Assembly (NCBI RefSeq): GCF_024584705.1 | Contig: NZ_CP097384.1 | Coordinates: forward strand, 1,922,001-1,986,000 | Direction of reading: 5' to 3' | Length of the DNA stretch: 64,000 bases | Source of the DNA: Blastopirellula sp. J2-11 | Lineage (GTDB): Bacteria > Planctomycetota > Planctomycetia > Pirellulales > Pirellulaceae | Shown: positions 8,399 to 17,482 of the stretch, piece by piece | Layout: each line of letters starts with the position of its first letter | How positions within the stretch are numbered: the stretch's first letter is position 1 | Made by a program: the position numbers and the translations under genes | Notes under the pieces: generated by a model | Databases searched by the model: none | Told to the model about the DNA's origin: nothing | The model's input: the letters and a program-made list of their open reading frames with translations, nothing else

Positions 8399-8504
8399 CG
8401 TCTCAATCCTTCTCACCCAAAGATACGCCGGGACCAGAAAACAGTGCATCGACTCGCGGAACGTAACGCTTGCGCCACGCCGCGAGTAGAACACGCTATT
8501 TGCA

Positions 8505-9542
8505 CTAAGGAAGAACGGTCACGTTGCCATCCGCAACGTTGCCCAGTTGCGACAGCAAGAAGCTGGATCCGTTGCCGGTCGGAATGGTCACCGCCAGCGG
8601 ACGAACCGAGCCGTCTCCGAACAGGAAATTGCAGACGCCGGGATGGCTGCTTCCCCACTGAACTCCATCCTCGTTAAACGAGACGGGATCGTTGGGGCTG
8701 CGAGCGATGCCGGCATTGAAGGATCTGCCGGACGGCAGCGTGCCCCAGTTGCCCAGCGAGATGATCGAACAGTCCGCCTGTTCTTGTCGCTGGGCGGTGG
8801 TCCCGGCATTCGTCGAACAGATGTTAAGATCATCTTTTTGGATATGTTTTTCACCAATAACAATTTGGTTGCTGGTTCCGTCTTGCCAGCGAGCGAACGT
8901 GTCGCGAGGCCGCCATGACGCGGCGGTCGGCGCCCAACGGGCCGAGCGGATGGGCCCTTTCTGGTCCGATGCTGTCGCTTCCTGATCATTCATCATCCAT
9001 TCGGCCCAGTGACGCGTATCGCGCCCTTGAACGATGGCGTAATCGCCGCGGGGGCCGTGAATGCTCTCCGCTGGATTCGTCGACGGCCCGTCGCCCATGA
9101 CCGGCGAATCGCTGCGACGTGAAGGGCAAAAGTAAGCCGAGAACGACATTGACTGGCGCTCGGCGCTGGTTAGCGTGTTCCAAAAGTCGGCGTTGGCGAC
9201 CGGGCTGGCCAGGTTGTTGGTCTTGCTCGCAATGAAATCGTAAGCGGCGTTTTGTTCGAGATAAGGCAAGATCACGATAAAGAACGAAGCTCGCGAGACT
9301 CGCCCTTCGGCGGTAAAGTCATAGCCGATCGTCGAGGGAGGCAAGCCGTTCTGCGTGTCGGCGAAGTTATGAACCGCCAGCCCCATTTGCTTCAAATTGT
9401 TCGTGCACTGCATCCGACGAGCAGCCTCACGAGCCTGTTGTACGGCTGGCAGTAAGAGTGCAATCAAAACGCCGATGATGGCGATCACGACTAACAGTTC
9501 GACGAGTGTAAAACCACGTCGTGGAAGCTTGAAAGATTGCAT
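8505..9542 (-). CDS. DUF1559 prepilin-like protein (H-X9-DG)
   Basis: 345 aa from the ATG at 9542. A type IV prepilin N-terminus ([17 protein letters not shown], cleavage between G and F, conserved Glu at +5) is followed by the family block [17 protein letters not shown] and [13 protein letters not shown]. The C-terminus carries H-X9-DG ([12 protein letters not shown]). Planctomycetes have dozens of these; they are thought to be exported, pilin-like surface or periplasmic proteins processed by a prepilin peptidase. I skipped an upstream in-frame start because nothing conserved precedes [10 protein letters not shown]. The small lipoprotein gene follows directly. Confidence 0.93.
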   Translation of the reverse strand: MQSFKLPRRGFTLVELLVVIAIIGVLIALLLPAVQQAREAARRMQCTNNLKQMGLAVHNFADTQNGLPPSTIGYDFTAEGRVSRASFFIVILPYLEQNAAYDFIASKTNNLASPVANADFWNTLTSAERQSMSFSAYFCPSRRSDSPVMGDGPSTNPAESIHGPRGDYAIVQGRDTRHWAEWMMNDQEATASDQKGPIRSARWAPTAASWRPRDTFARWQDGTSNQIVIGEKHIQKDDLNICSTNAGTTAQRQEQADCSIISLGNWGTLPSGRSFNAGIARSPNDPVSFNEDGVQWGSSHPGVCNFLFGDGSVRPLAVTIPTGNGSSFLLSQLGNVADGNVTVLP

Positions 9543-9787
9543 GCAGAGTGCTCCGGCAAGGGGCGAAAAGAAAAACAATTAAGCATTTTAAGTAGAAAGG
9601 AATTGGGTCACGTTATTTTAGCTGCTTAACTTGGGGGGTGCAATAAGATTGCTGGAGGGGCGTGCGACCGATTATTGCAGGTTGCGAAGGAGTTGACGCA
9701 ATGACGCTCAGACTTCGACACTTCCAGCCTGCATTGCGATCACGAACGCATTTCCCTTGCTCGCGCGCTTATTTTCCAAACCACGCC

Positions 9788-9973
9788 CGGTTGGCCCCGA
9801 TAGCTCCGCTATCGGGGCCAACAAAGTCGGTAAGAGGCAGCGAGCCGTGGTCGGACCTGATAGCGGTGGTTGCCGCGCCGTTTGAAATGGCGAAATGGCC
9901 TCGAACTGCTTACCAGGAACCAATGCCTCTTACGGCTGCGCCGCCCCGATAGCCGAGCTATCGCGGCCAACCG
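9788..9973. repeat. MITE-like dispersed repeat, copy 1
   Basis: 186 bp, closely matching 51279-51463 in the same orientation. Its ends are imperfect inverted repeats of ~57 bp: GGTTGGCCCCGATAGCTC at the left, and on the reverse complement of the right end GGTTGGCCGCGATAGCTC; GTAAGAGGCA also recurs in both arms. No ORF is conserved in it. Confidence 0.85.
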
Positions 9974-9994
9974 GGAAATTGCGCGACTTCAAAA

Positions 9995-10075
9995 GGCGCC
10001 AGCGAGGGAATGCGGCTGGTGACGCCAACACGGATTGAAGTGACCAGCCGCATTCCATCGGCTCGCGCCTCTGGC
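9995..10075. repeat. Palindrome related to those at 35274 and 39856
   Basis: Arms around 9999-10020 and 10043-10069 share GGAATGCGGCTGGT in inverted orientation. The right arm plus following GCGCCTCTGGCT matches the palindrome at 35333-35362, and the downstream 60 bp are also alike. Confidence 0.75.
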
Positions 10076-10142
10076 TGGTGTTCGCTTGGTTCGAAAAATC
10101 GCAACCTCAAAACTCGCGCTTCGGACTAAGAAGAGACCCGAT

Positions 10143-10859
10143 CTAGCGGCGGCGATCGCCCGCCATTTGGGTCGCCAATAGATCGAGCTGGCCTTTTACA
10201 TCGGCCAACAGCACATGAGGGCTCGCTCCCTCGGCCATGTGCAGATAGAAGTTTTGGCCGGGCGACGCGTGCGAGCTGCTGGCCAATTTAGTGGTTGTTT
10301 TGAGATCTTCCAGTTCGTCTTCGACCGCCAAGAGATGACGATGCAAGCGGCGGTTGTGTTGCGAGACGCTATCGAGCTGAAAGACCAATCCCACCAACAT
10401 GCCGGCGAGGCCCAGCAGGGCCAACGGCAATCCGACGGTCGCCAAGACGGGCCGCGGGTCAAACATCGCCCAGCCAAGTAGGACAAGGCCGCAAACGAGC
10501 GTGATCGAACCGGCCGAAGTCGCCAGCCACGAAAAGATCGGCGTGCGCAGTCCCTTTAACTTGCGTTGCGACGGCGCCGCTGGTGAGCGGGGCCGTTCGG
10601 CTTCGCGCGGCGTCGTTTCTCGTGGCAGGGGAGGGGAGTTGGGGGTTAGCTTTCTGTCTGGCGCCGCGTCTCGTCCCATCATCGCTACGATGCGGTCGAT
10701 CGTCTGCAGGTCTTCCTGCAGCCGCATCGAATCGATTCGGAGTGACGGCGGGGCTTCCGGCTTCGCTTCTAACGTTTTCTGACAACGCCCGCAGACGATG
10801 CGCGCATCATCTGCTGCGGCAATCGCAGTCACGTCTTGGCGGCAGTGTTCGCACCACAT
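10143..10859 (-). CDS. Zinc-ribbon membrane protein of unknown function
   Basis: 238 aa from the ATG at 10859; the frame is open to 10937 and either start is possible. The N-terminus is a zinc ribbon, CEHC...CGRC (residues 3-26). A Pro/Arg-rich middle follows, then two membrane helices (FSWLATSAGSITLVCGLVLLGWAMF-type segment and VGLPLALLGLAGMLVGLVF), a short coiled coil (HRHLLAVEDELEDLKTTT) and a conserved tail (GQLDLLATQMAGDRRR). The decayed tail copy at 7828 shows that the locus was once duplicated. I do not recognise a functional family; the ribbon at the start resembles those of other planctomycete membrane proteins at 16119 and 58164. Confidence 0.75.
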   Translation of the reverse strand: MWCEHCRQDVTAIAAADDARIVCGRCQKTLEAKPEAPPSLRIDSMRLQEDLQTIDRIVAMMGRDAAPDRKLTPNSPPLPRETTPREAERPRSPAAPSQRKLKGLRTPIFSWLATSAGSITLVCGLVLLGWAMFDPRPVLATVGLPLALLGLAGMLVGLVFQLDSVSQHNRRLHRHLLAVEDELEDLKTTTKLASSSHASPGQNFYLHMAEGASPHVLLADVKGQLDLLATQMAGDRRR

Positions 10860-10940
10860 AGGGAGCCGGATTCGCAAGGAGACCAATGGACGGCTAGCAA
10901 TCGCTCGCCGCGCCGTGAAGGGCGTCTTCTTTTGCATCGG

Positions 10941-11057
10941 CTAGCGGAGACGCTCGACTCGAACGATTTTGCCGGTTTCTCCGGTAAAGCGAACCTTCGG
11001 GGCGCCTTCGCAGCTAGCGGGTGCTGCTGGCCCGGCTCCATCGCTTTCAAGTTGCAA
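10941..11057 (-). CDS. Possible small ORF or gene remnant upstream of the zinc-ribbon gene
   Basis: A 38-codon frame from a TTG at 11057 ends with KVRFTGETGKIVRVERLR, which looks like real protein, and stops 4 bp before the alternative ATG (10937) of the next gene. No ATG or clear ribosome binding site is seen and the frame is closed further upstream, so it could be a small gene with a non-ATG start or the tail of a lost gene. Confidence 0.3.
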   Translation of the reverse strand: MQLESDGAGPAAPASCEGAPKVRFTGETGKIVRVERLR

Positions 11058-11192
11058 TATTCGAGTTTTGGTGAGCGATTTCCTCGTCCGCGCAGCGTGC
11101 TACGAACAGAAAAGAGGCGCCGGAGACTTCAGAGATTGCAATTTTCAAAATTGGCTAGCGACGGAGAGCTTGTGAAGAGGGGGCACGGTCAA

Positions 11193-13154
11193 CTATTCAT
11201 CGGGAAGTACCTGAACCGACTCTAGCGACTTCTCAGACTCGATAATCGCTTCCGGTTCGTACCAGTCGCCGCCGAGCCAGTCCACGATTAACTCCAGTTC
11301 TTTCTTCTGAATTCGGTTCGCCAGCGGTTGGTGCGGATCCAAATAGAACGAGGGCATACGATCGTTATTGTCGCCGTAAAATTTCTCCGCCGCTGGATTG
11401 CTGATGAACTCGATTAGCCACTCGCGGGAAGCGTAGCCAGTCAAATCGGGAGCATAGGCGGCGTCGTTTTCGGCATGGAACTTGTGACACATGGCGCAGC
11501 GATTATCGTCTTGCAATAACGTGCGGCCGGCGGCGACCTGGTCGGCGTCCAGTTTCTCTTGCGACTCGACGCCGCTTTCGTTGGCCAGCGCCATCACAAC
11601 CGCTTCGATCTGATCTGGCGTCCACTCCGCTTCGTCACCGATCGTGTCGGTCACATAGCTGGCCATTTCTCCTTCGATATGCGCCGTGCCGCCAAAGAAG
11701 GTGAGGCTGTTGATCGGCGCTACTTCCGCTTCGCCGTCGACCGTGGCCGTGGCCAACTTCTGCGCGTGGGGATCAAGGAAAGCCGCAATCCACTCGGTCG
11801 TGCCAAACTTATACAGATTCGGCGCCGAGGACTGCTCTGGCGGTTTCGTCGCCGCCAATAGCGGATCGGCCGCAAGCAAACCTTCCACCGGTTGGTGTGC
11901 ATGGCAACTGCCGCAATGCCGTGTGAACAAGATCGGACCTTGGGTCTTCGGGTCGTTCCGCATCAACGAGATCGCTCCGCCGTCCGGAATCCCTTGTTGG
12001 GCGAGTTGCACCGCCCGGAGCGATTGAACATGGGCGTCGGCAACCGCCGCTTTGTAACCATCGTCGCTCCAATCTTCGCGCAGCGCCATAAAAGTCAACG
12101 ATCCGGCGCCTAGCAGGAGGGCCAAAATCAACGCGACGTTAAATCCATGTCCCAATTTCCAGCGACCGATAAAAGGCATCAAAAAGAGCAAGCCCATCAC
12201 CAGGCCGGGGATCACGATCGCGCCGTAGATTTCGTTGTGACCAGCAAAGATCGGCAGCTTCAGGAACTGGAATAAGAACAAAAAATACCACTCAGGGCGA
12301 GCGGCTGAATAGCTGTTGGCCGGATCGGCGGGGGCTCCCAATTCGGCTCCGAAGTGCGCTTCAATCGGAACGCCTGCGACGTGCTCCTGGGGAGGGAACA
12401 TAAAACCTTTGACGACAAACAGCATTACTACGGCCAACACCGCCAAGCAAGCGACGGCGTCTTTTAGCACTTGATCGGGCCAAAAATAGGCGGCCGTTCG
12501 TTTGTCAGCGCCGACGGCATGAATGCCGGCTCGGCGGAAGAAATACATGTGGATACCGAGGAAGACAAGCAGCAGGCCCGGTAGTACGCCGGCATGCAGC
12601 GCAAAGAAGCGGGTCAATGTGGCGTGACCATAATCGGCGCCGCCGACAACCACCTTTTGCAGATCACCGCCGACGACGGGAACTAGTCCCATCAGCGTTG
12701 TCGCGACTTTCGTCGCCCAGTAACCTTTTTGATCCCACGGCAACAAGTAGCCGGTCAGCGACAAACCAAGCACGATCTTCATCAAGATCAAGCCGGTCCA
12801 GAAGTTGAACTCGCGCGGCGCTTTGTAGGCGCCGTCGATCACGACTTGCAGAAAGTGCAGCGCTAGCAGCACGATCATCGCTTGGGCCATGAAGTGATGC
12901 AGGCCGCGGAGAATCCAGCCTCCCTGCATTTCGTATTGGATGTAGTAAACGCTTTCCCATGCGCCCTTCGAGTTGGCGCTGTAGGCCATCCACAAAAAAG
13001 TGCCGGTAATCATCTGCACGACAAAGGCGAAGACGAGCGTGCTTCCCCAGACATAGCGCCACCGCGAACCGCCGGGGATATGTTCGTACAGCGCTTCGTT
13101 CACCAGATGCTTGTAGCCGGTCCGGTCGTCGAGCCATTCCCAGAGCTTGTTCAT
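11193..13154 (-). CDS. Cytochrome b fused to a C-terminal cytochrome c region
   Basis: 653 aa. Residues ~1-390 are a cytochrome b/b6-type membrane core: paired haem-ligand His residues in GLHHFMAQAMIVLLALHFLQ and FFALHAGVLPGLLLVFLGIH, PWDQKGYWATKV, and the Qo-site PPQE-like motif MFPPQEH. The C-terminal ~230 residues carry two c-type haem sites, CGSCH (~430) and CAMCH (~575), with MPSF as possible axial Met. The start at 13154 overlaps the Rieske stop by ATGA, indicating translational coupling. Together they form a quinol-cytochrome c oxidoreductase in which the b and c subunits are one polypeptide. Located in the cytoplasmic membrane. Confidence 0.92.
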   Translation of the reverse strand: MNKLWEWLDDRTGYKHLVNEALYEHIPGGSRWRYVWGSTLVFAFVVQMITGTFLWMAYSANSKGAWESVYYIQYEMQGGWILRGLHHFMAQAMIVLLALHFLQVVIDGAYKAPREFNFWTGLILMKIVLGLSLTGYLLPWDQKGYWATKVATTLMGLVPVVGGDLQKVVVGGADYGHATLTRFFALHAGVLPGLLLVFLGIHMYFFRRAGIHAVGADKRTAAYFWPDQVLKDAVACLAVLAVVMLFVVKGFMFPPQEHVAGVPIEAHFGAELGAPADPANSYSAARPEWYFLFLFQFLKLPIFAGHNEIYGAIVIPGLVMGLLFLMPFIGRWKLGHGFNVALILALLLGAGSLTFMALREDWSDDGYKAAVADAHVQSLRAVQLAQQGIPDGGAISLMRNDPKTQGPILFTRHCGSCHAHQPVEGLLAADPLLAATKPPEQSSAPNLYKFGTTEWIAAFLDPHAQKLATATVDGEAEVAPINSLTFFGGTAHIEGEMASYVTDTIGDEAEWTPDQIEAVVMALANESGVESQEKLDADQVAAGRTLLQDDNRCAMCHKFHAENDAAYAPDLTGYASREWLIEFISNPAAEKFYGDNNDRMPSFYLDPHQPLANRIQKKELELIVDWLGGDWYEPEAIIESEKSLESVQVLPDE

Positions 13155-13720
13155 GTAATCGGCTTTCGCTCTGGTCCGGTCTGAAAATTCATGAACTCGA
13201 TCCACACTTCGCCTTGCTTCAGCTTTTCGGCGTCGACCGGCAAGGGATCGAGATCACGCGGGCTGGGGCAAGTCTCTGGATCCAAGCGAGCGCCATCGGG
13301 TTTGAAGTCGCTCTTATGGCAAGGGCACTGGAACAGACCTGCTTCGCCGGCGTTCGGTTTGAAATCGACCGCACATCCGGCATGGGGACAAGCGGCGTTA
13401 AACGCTTCAATCATTTCGCTGTCAGGCAAGCGACGCAGATAGACGGCGCCGATCGGTTGATTGGAATTTTGGTTCCAAGCGTCGGTCTGATCACTGACCA
13501 CCGGAAACTGTCGCGGCACGCCGTCAGCAGGTAGAGAATCAAGCGACGCGATCTTGAGTGCCTTGCTGGCGTTCGACTTGCGAAAGACCGGATCGAGAAA
13601 GGTCGCCAAGCCGGCGGCGAAGGGAACAAAGCCGACAAAACCACCGATGATTATGGCCGCTGCTTTTGTCAAAAAACTGCGTCGCTCGTCGGGAGGAGAC
13701 GGATCAGTTTCGTGAGTCAT
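13151..13720 (-). CDS. Rieske iron-sulfur protein
   Basis: 189 aa. One N-terminal membrane anchor (AAAIIIGGFVGFVPFAAGLA) preceded by a basic RRSFLTK, which resembles a Tat-type signal with RR. The 2Fe-2S cluster motifs are CPHAGC (~112-117) and CPCHKSDF (~133-140), giving the two Cys and two His ligands. It passes electrons from quinol to the cytochrome c part of the fused partner encoded just downstream. First gene of the pair; a 153-bp gap separates it from the upstream stop of nrnA. Confidence 0.95.
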   Translation of the reverse strand: MTHETDPSPPDERRSFLTKAAAIIIGGFVGFVPFAAGLATFLDPVFRKSNASKALKIASLDSLPADGVPRQFPVVSDQTDAWNQNSNQPIGAVYLRRLPDSEMIEAFNAACPHAGCAVDFKPNAGEAGLFQCPCHKSDFKPDGARLDPETCPSPRDLDPLPVDAEKLKQGEVWIEFMNFQTGPERKPIT

Positions 13721-13873
13721 GAAGAGTACCTGTGCGTCAAAGCAAATGCGAGACTAAAGGCCATCAAGAGGAGCGAGTGTCGCTGAAACGGCCTGATTTT
13801 AGGCGTTTTTTGGAGGAGGTGACGACAAAATCGGCGTCGTCAAACTGGAGGGTGACGCGTGTCGAGTCGACTC

Positions 13874-14863
13874 CTATTCTCGCATGCCTTTTTCCATCGC
13901 GTCAAGAACAAGAGTGATCGCTTCAGAAAGCGTTGTCGAGAGCGTCGCGCCGGCCGCCGCCTTGTGACCGCCGCCGCCAAACAGGCCGGCGATTTGCGAA
14001 ACGTCCAACTTTGAGCGGCTGCGGAAGCTGGCTTTGATGCCGCCGCCTGGCAGTTCGATAAACAGTACCGCCGCTTTCACGCCTTGAATGACGAGCATCA
14101 TGTTGATCGCGTCTTCGGTGTCGCTGGTCGTCGAGTCCGTCGCTTGGAAATCATCCAGCTTGGCGGTGCTGTATGCCAGGCGTCCACTATCGGTGACGGC
14201 GACCTTCGCCAAAATGCGTCCGCGCAATTGAACCCGCGCCAATCGATCCCGTTCGTAGAGATCCGCATAAACGGCTGGAGGCGATGCGCCGGCATCCATC
14301 AAGCCGGCGATGGCGCGATACGTACCGCTGGTGACCGAGCCGAAACGAAACCAACCGGTATCGGTCGCAATCGCTGTGAAGAGCTGCGACGCGGTCAGCG
14401 GAGTGAGCGAAAGTCCCCAAGCTTGAGCCGCTTCATAAACCAATCGTCCCGTCGCTTCGGAAGTGGAATCTTTAAAGACATCGGCGCTGAGATCATCTTC
14501 GCTCACGTGGTGATCGAGCACGAACTTCGGCCCGGCGAAGGCTTTCAATACTTCGCCCATCTCGGCCAGTTGGATCCATGCGCCGGTATCTAGCACCATG
14601 AACGCGTCAAACGTGCCGACCAGCGCCGCGGCGGTGACGTCACGACCGAGCACGCGCACTTCGTTGGTCGGATCGATGAAAGCAAGATGCGGAGGCGTTT
14701 CGGAAGCATTGACAATCGTCGCTTCTTTACCCATTTGGCGCAGCAGTGCGGCCATCGCGAGTTCGCTTCCCAACGCATCGCAATCAGGCCGAACGTGGCT
14801 AGTTAGCAGGAATCGTTGATAGGGGGCGATGGCGGCGGCCAGGCGTTTCCAGTCAATGCTCAT
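13874..14863 (-). CDS. nrnA: DHH-family phosphoesterase (NrnA-type oligoribonuclease / pAp phosphatase)
   Basis: 329 aa, typical of NrnA. The DHH domain has DCDALGSELA (~28-37), DTGAW and the LDHHVSED motif (~116-123), which supply the manganese ligands; DTGWF follows. The DHHA1 domain ends with LFGGGGHKAAAGA. Such enzymes degrade nanoRNA and dephosphorylate pAp. It follows ribF by 18 bp in the same direction, a close operon; NrnA-type and RibF genes are often neighbours with truB and rbfA, which are missing here. The DHH family is broad, so the exact substrate is inferred. Confidence 0.88.
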   Translation of the reverse strand: MSIDWKRLAAAIAPYQRFLLTSHVRPDCDALGSELAMAALLRQMGKEATIVNASETPPHLAFIDPTNEVRVLGRDVTAAALVGTFDAFMVLDTGAWIQLAEMGEVLKAFAGPKFVLDHHVSEDDLSADVFKDSTSEATGRLVYEAAQAWGLSLTPLTASQLFTAIATDTGWFRFGSVTSGTYRAIAGLMDAGASPPAVYADLYERDRLARVQLRGRILAKVAVTDSGRLAYSTAKLDDFQATDSTTSDTEDAINMMLVIQGVKAAVLFIELPGGGIKASFRSRSKLDVSQIAGLFGGGGHKAAAGATLSTTLSEAITLVLDAMEKGMRE

Positions 14864-14881
14864 TGGTTACTATCTCGATCC

Positions 14882-15832
14882 TCAGGCGACGCGCGGCGTC
14901 AGCCAATCGCTGTAAGAAAGTTTTACGGCTTCGACGTCTTGGTGAATCTGACTGGTCAACTGCTGCACGTCGTCAAAAGTACGAACGTCCCGTAGTCGCG
15001 TCAGAAAGGCCAACTCCAACGGTTCGCCATACAGCGAACCGGCAAAATCAATCAAATGCGCTTCGACCTTGGCGTGACCTTCGCCAAATGTCGGGTTCGG
15101 CCCAATATGGATCGCCGCGGCGTGCGTCAGTTCTTGGCGGACGACATAGCCGGCGTAGACGCCATGGGCGGGAATGATGGTGTCGATCGCTTCTAAGTTG
15201 GCTGTAGCGAAACCAAGCGATCCGCCCCGTCCGGCGCCATGCGTCACCATCCCGCGCAGTCGATAAGGTTCGGTCAACATGCGGCGAGCGGCCTCGACAT
15301 CTCCGCCGGCGATTGCCTGACGGACGCGACTGCTCGAAATGATCTCGTTATGACTGGCGAGTTGCATCGGTTCCACGATTTCGAGCGACATCTGGTGTTG
15401 TTGGCAAAGCTCACCCAACAGCACCGTGTTTCCTTGGCGATCTCGGCCAAAGTAAAAGTTGGGGCCTTCGACCATCGCTTTGGCTTGCAACTGGTCGACG
15501 ACGATCTGTTGGAAAAAAGCTTCGGCCGAGAGTTCCAGCAGCGCCCGATCGGTTGGATAGGCGATCATTGCATCTACCCCCAGTTGTGCAAGCAGCTGCG
15601 CTTTGCGACGCGTCCAAGTAAGCGGCGGCGGCGTCTGTTCGGGACGCAGCAAGCGAACCGGATGCGGATCAAACGTGAAGACGACGGTGGGACCATGCAC
15701 GGCGCGCGCCTGACGGCGTATCGATTCAACGATCCGGGCATGCCCTAAATGGACGCCGTCAAAATTTCCGATGGCAAGCGCGCCTCCCAAAATCTCGGGA
15801 GGCACATGCTCTAAATCGTGCAGCAGTCGCAC
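14882..15832 (-). CDS. ribF: Bifunctional riboflavin kinase / FAD synthetase
   Basis: 316 aa, full length. The N-terminal nucleotidyltransferase domain has AIGNFDGVHLGHA (~20-32; HxGH) and FTFDPHPVRLL, with SSRVRQAI (~170) near its end. The C-terminal riboflavin kinase domain has RGMVTHGAGRG, GFATANL (PTAN-like) and PNPTFGEG. It converts riboflavin to FMN and FMN to FAD in the cytoplasm. It leads the ribF-nrnA operon. Confidence 0.95.
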   Translation of the reverse strand: MRLLHDLEHVPPEILGGALAIGNFDGVHLGHARIVESIRRQARAVHGPTVVFTFDPHPVRLLRPEQTPPPLTWTRRKAQLLAQLGVDAMIAYPTDRALLELSAEAFFQQIVVDQLQAKAMVEGPNFYFGRDRQGNTVLLGELCQQHQMSLEIVEPMQLASHNEIISSSRVRQAIAGGDVEAARRMLTEPYRLRGMVTHGAGRGGSLGFATANLEAIDTIIPAHGVYAGYVVRQELTHAAAIHIGPNPTFGEGHAKVEAHLIDFAGSLYGEPLELAFLTRLRDVRTFDDVQQLTSQIHQDVEAVKLSYSDWLTPRVA

Positions 15833-16118
15833 GCGGCTCCCTAACTTGAAAGGGGGGATGTTCGACGAAACTGCCTATTTTTGTTCGTCTTATGACTTTC
15901 GACAAGCGACTTCGGAGGTTCCAGCGATGTTTCTATGAAATATGGCGTACTTTAATGCGAATAAAAGACGGAAATGTGCGATTGGCTTAAGATTTATTTC
16001 GCACCAGCGATTCGCCGCATCCAGCGGTCAGCAGTAGACTTGAGTAACTGGCCTCGCTCGATATCGTAGAGCGAACCACTTTTATCCAGCAGTAGAAGGC
16101 GTGACATCGAGACAAGCT

Positions 16119-17447
16119 ATGGAAATCTTGAAATTCGCCTGTAAATCGTGCAACGCCCAGCTGCAAGCGGCCGCTACGGCCTCCGGCGAGGCGTTTATCT
16201 GTCCGCATTGCGAACAATCGATGCGCGTGCCCAAGCCGAGTGACGTCGGCGTGATCCGCAGCGGCGCGAAAGACAAAGACCCGACCGAATCGGTCGTCTG
16301 CCCTGTTTGCAATACCCGCGTGACGATTCAATCGCGCGACCTCGGCAAACGCGTGATGTGTCCTGACTGCCAAACGGCGTTTGTCGCCAAGCTGGCGGCG
16401 AAGAAGGCGCCTGTCAAACAAGTCGAGATGTCGGACGATGACATCTACAGTTTGAAAGAAGCAGTTCACGATGATACGTCCTCTAAGCAGATGGCCGCAC
16501 GTTACTTTGCCGAAGCGGAGCGGCAATCGCGCGCTGAAAAAGAGCGTCCCCATCTGTCGGACAAGCCCTATCAGAAAATGGTGGAAGAGCGAGCGGCGGC
16601 GCAATTTAACGCCGACATGCCGCCGGAGACAAAGCGGGAGAGTCTGACGCCGGAAGACTACGATCCACGTTCAACACGCGTTCAATATCCGCTTTCGCTC
16701 TCTGCGGAAGCGATTACGACGGACGTCAAGTTTTTCCTCGACATTCAGTTTCTGACGCGTTGGATCGTCATCGCGATGGCGACCGCCGTCGTCTTTTACA
16801 TGGCGATCAACGCGGTTGCGCTCGGCAGCGGCGCGGCGGACTTTGGCGCGTACTTCAATAGTTTTGCGCTGACCACGATGACGGTGGTTGTCGGGGCCAT
16901 CGTGCTGGTTTTCTTGGCCTCTGCTTTTATGAACATTTCGACATCGATCGCTAGCGGCGTGAGCCAATTGGAATGGCCCGAGACCCCGATCTTTGAACGA
17001 ATCATGGAAACGATCTTTTTTGTCGTCGCATTGATCTTGGCGATGACGCCAGCTGGGCTGGTCGCGGCGCTGGTCAGTCCTTGGCTAGCGGCGCCGCTGG
17101 GAATACTCGGCTTTTTCCTCTTTCCCTACTTCTATCTCGCACTGCTCGATTCGGGGTCGCCGATTGTCCCCTTTAGCGGCGCGATCCTGGCGGCGGTGGG
17201 ACGCAAACTTCACAAATGGTTTTTGTTCTACATCGTGACCGGGGTCGTTTTGCTCGGCATCCTGGTTCTGGGCGCTCTGGGCTATTATTTTTCGGGTGAA
17301 CAGTACAAATACGCTAAGTACATGGTGTTGCCGGCAGGAGTTCTGACGACCGGTTTTTTGCTATTTTACGCCGTTTGGCTCGGAAAACTGGGGTGGGAAT
17401 GCTCTCAGGACGCCGGTGAAACGCCTGAGAAGCCGCGTAACGACTGA
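16119..17447 (+). CDS. Multi-pass membrane protein with two zinc ribbons
   Basis: 442 aa from the ATG at 16119 (a GTG at 16101 is in frame but too close to its AGAAGG). Two zinc ribbons occupy the N-terminus: CKSC...CPHC (~7-30) and CPVC...CPDC (~62-82). A charged linker follows, then about six hydrophobic segments (WIVIAMATAVVFYMAIN, MTVVVGAIVLVFLASA, IMETIFFVVALILAM, LVAALVSPWLAAPLG, FLFYIVTGVVLLGILVLG, VLPAGVLTTGFLLFYAV). No known family is recognised. The ribbons lie in the cytoplasm if the N-terminus is inside. It precedes larB by 36 bp, so they may be co-transcribed. Confidence 0.82.
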   Translation: MEILKFACKSCNAQLQAAATASGEAFICPHCEQSMRVPKPSDVGVIRSGAKDKDPTESVVCPVCNTRVTIQSRDLGKRVMCPDCQTAFVAKLAAKKAPVKQVEMSDDDIYSLKEAVHDDTSSKQMAARYFAEAERQSRAEKERPHLSDKPYQKMVEERAAAQFNADMPPETKRESLTPEDYDPRSTRVQYPLSLSAEAITTDVKFFLDIQFLTRWIVIAMATAVVFYMAINAVALGSGAADFGAYFNSFALTTMTVVVGAIVLVFLASAFMNISTSIASGVSQLEWPETPIFERIMETIFFVVALILAMTPAGLVAALVSPWLAAPLGILGFFLFPYFYLALLDSGSPIVPFSGAILAAVGRKLHKWFLFYIVTGVVLLGILVLGALGYYFSGEQYKYAKYMVLPAGVLTTGFLLFYAVWLGKLGWECSQDAGETPEKPRND

Positions 17448-17482
17448 TACCGCCCTCAACGCGGAGCAGCGTCTGCGGTATT

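Larger units (their letters stand above)
9543..10142. other. Gene-free region rich in palindromic repeats
   Basis: 600 bp holding the MITE-like repeat at 9788-9973, a palindrome at 9995-10075, and at 10097-10137 a stretch (CGCAACCTCAAAACTCGCGC) matching the reverse complement of the outer arm of the element at 51224. No coding potential. Confidence 0.7.
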
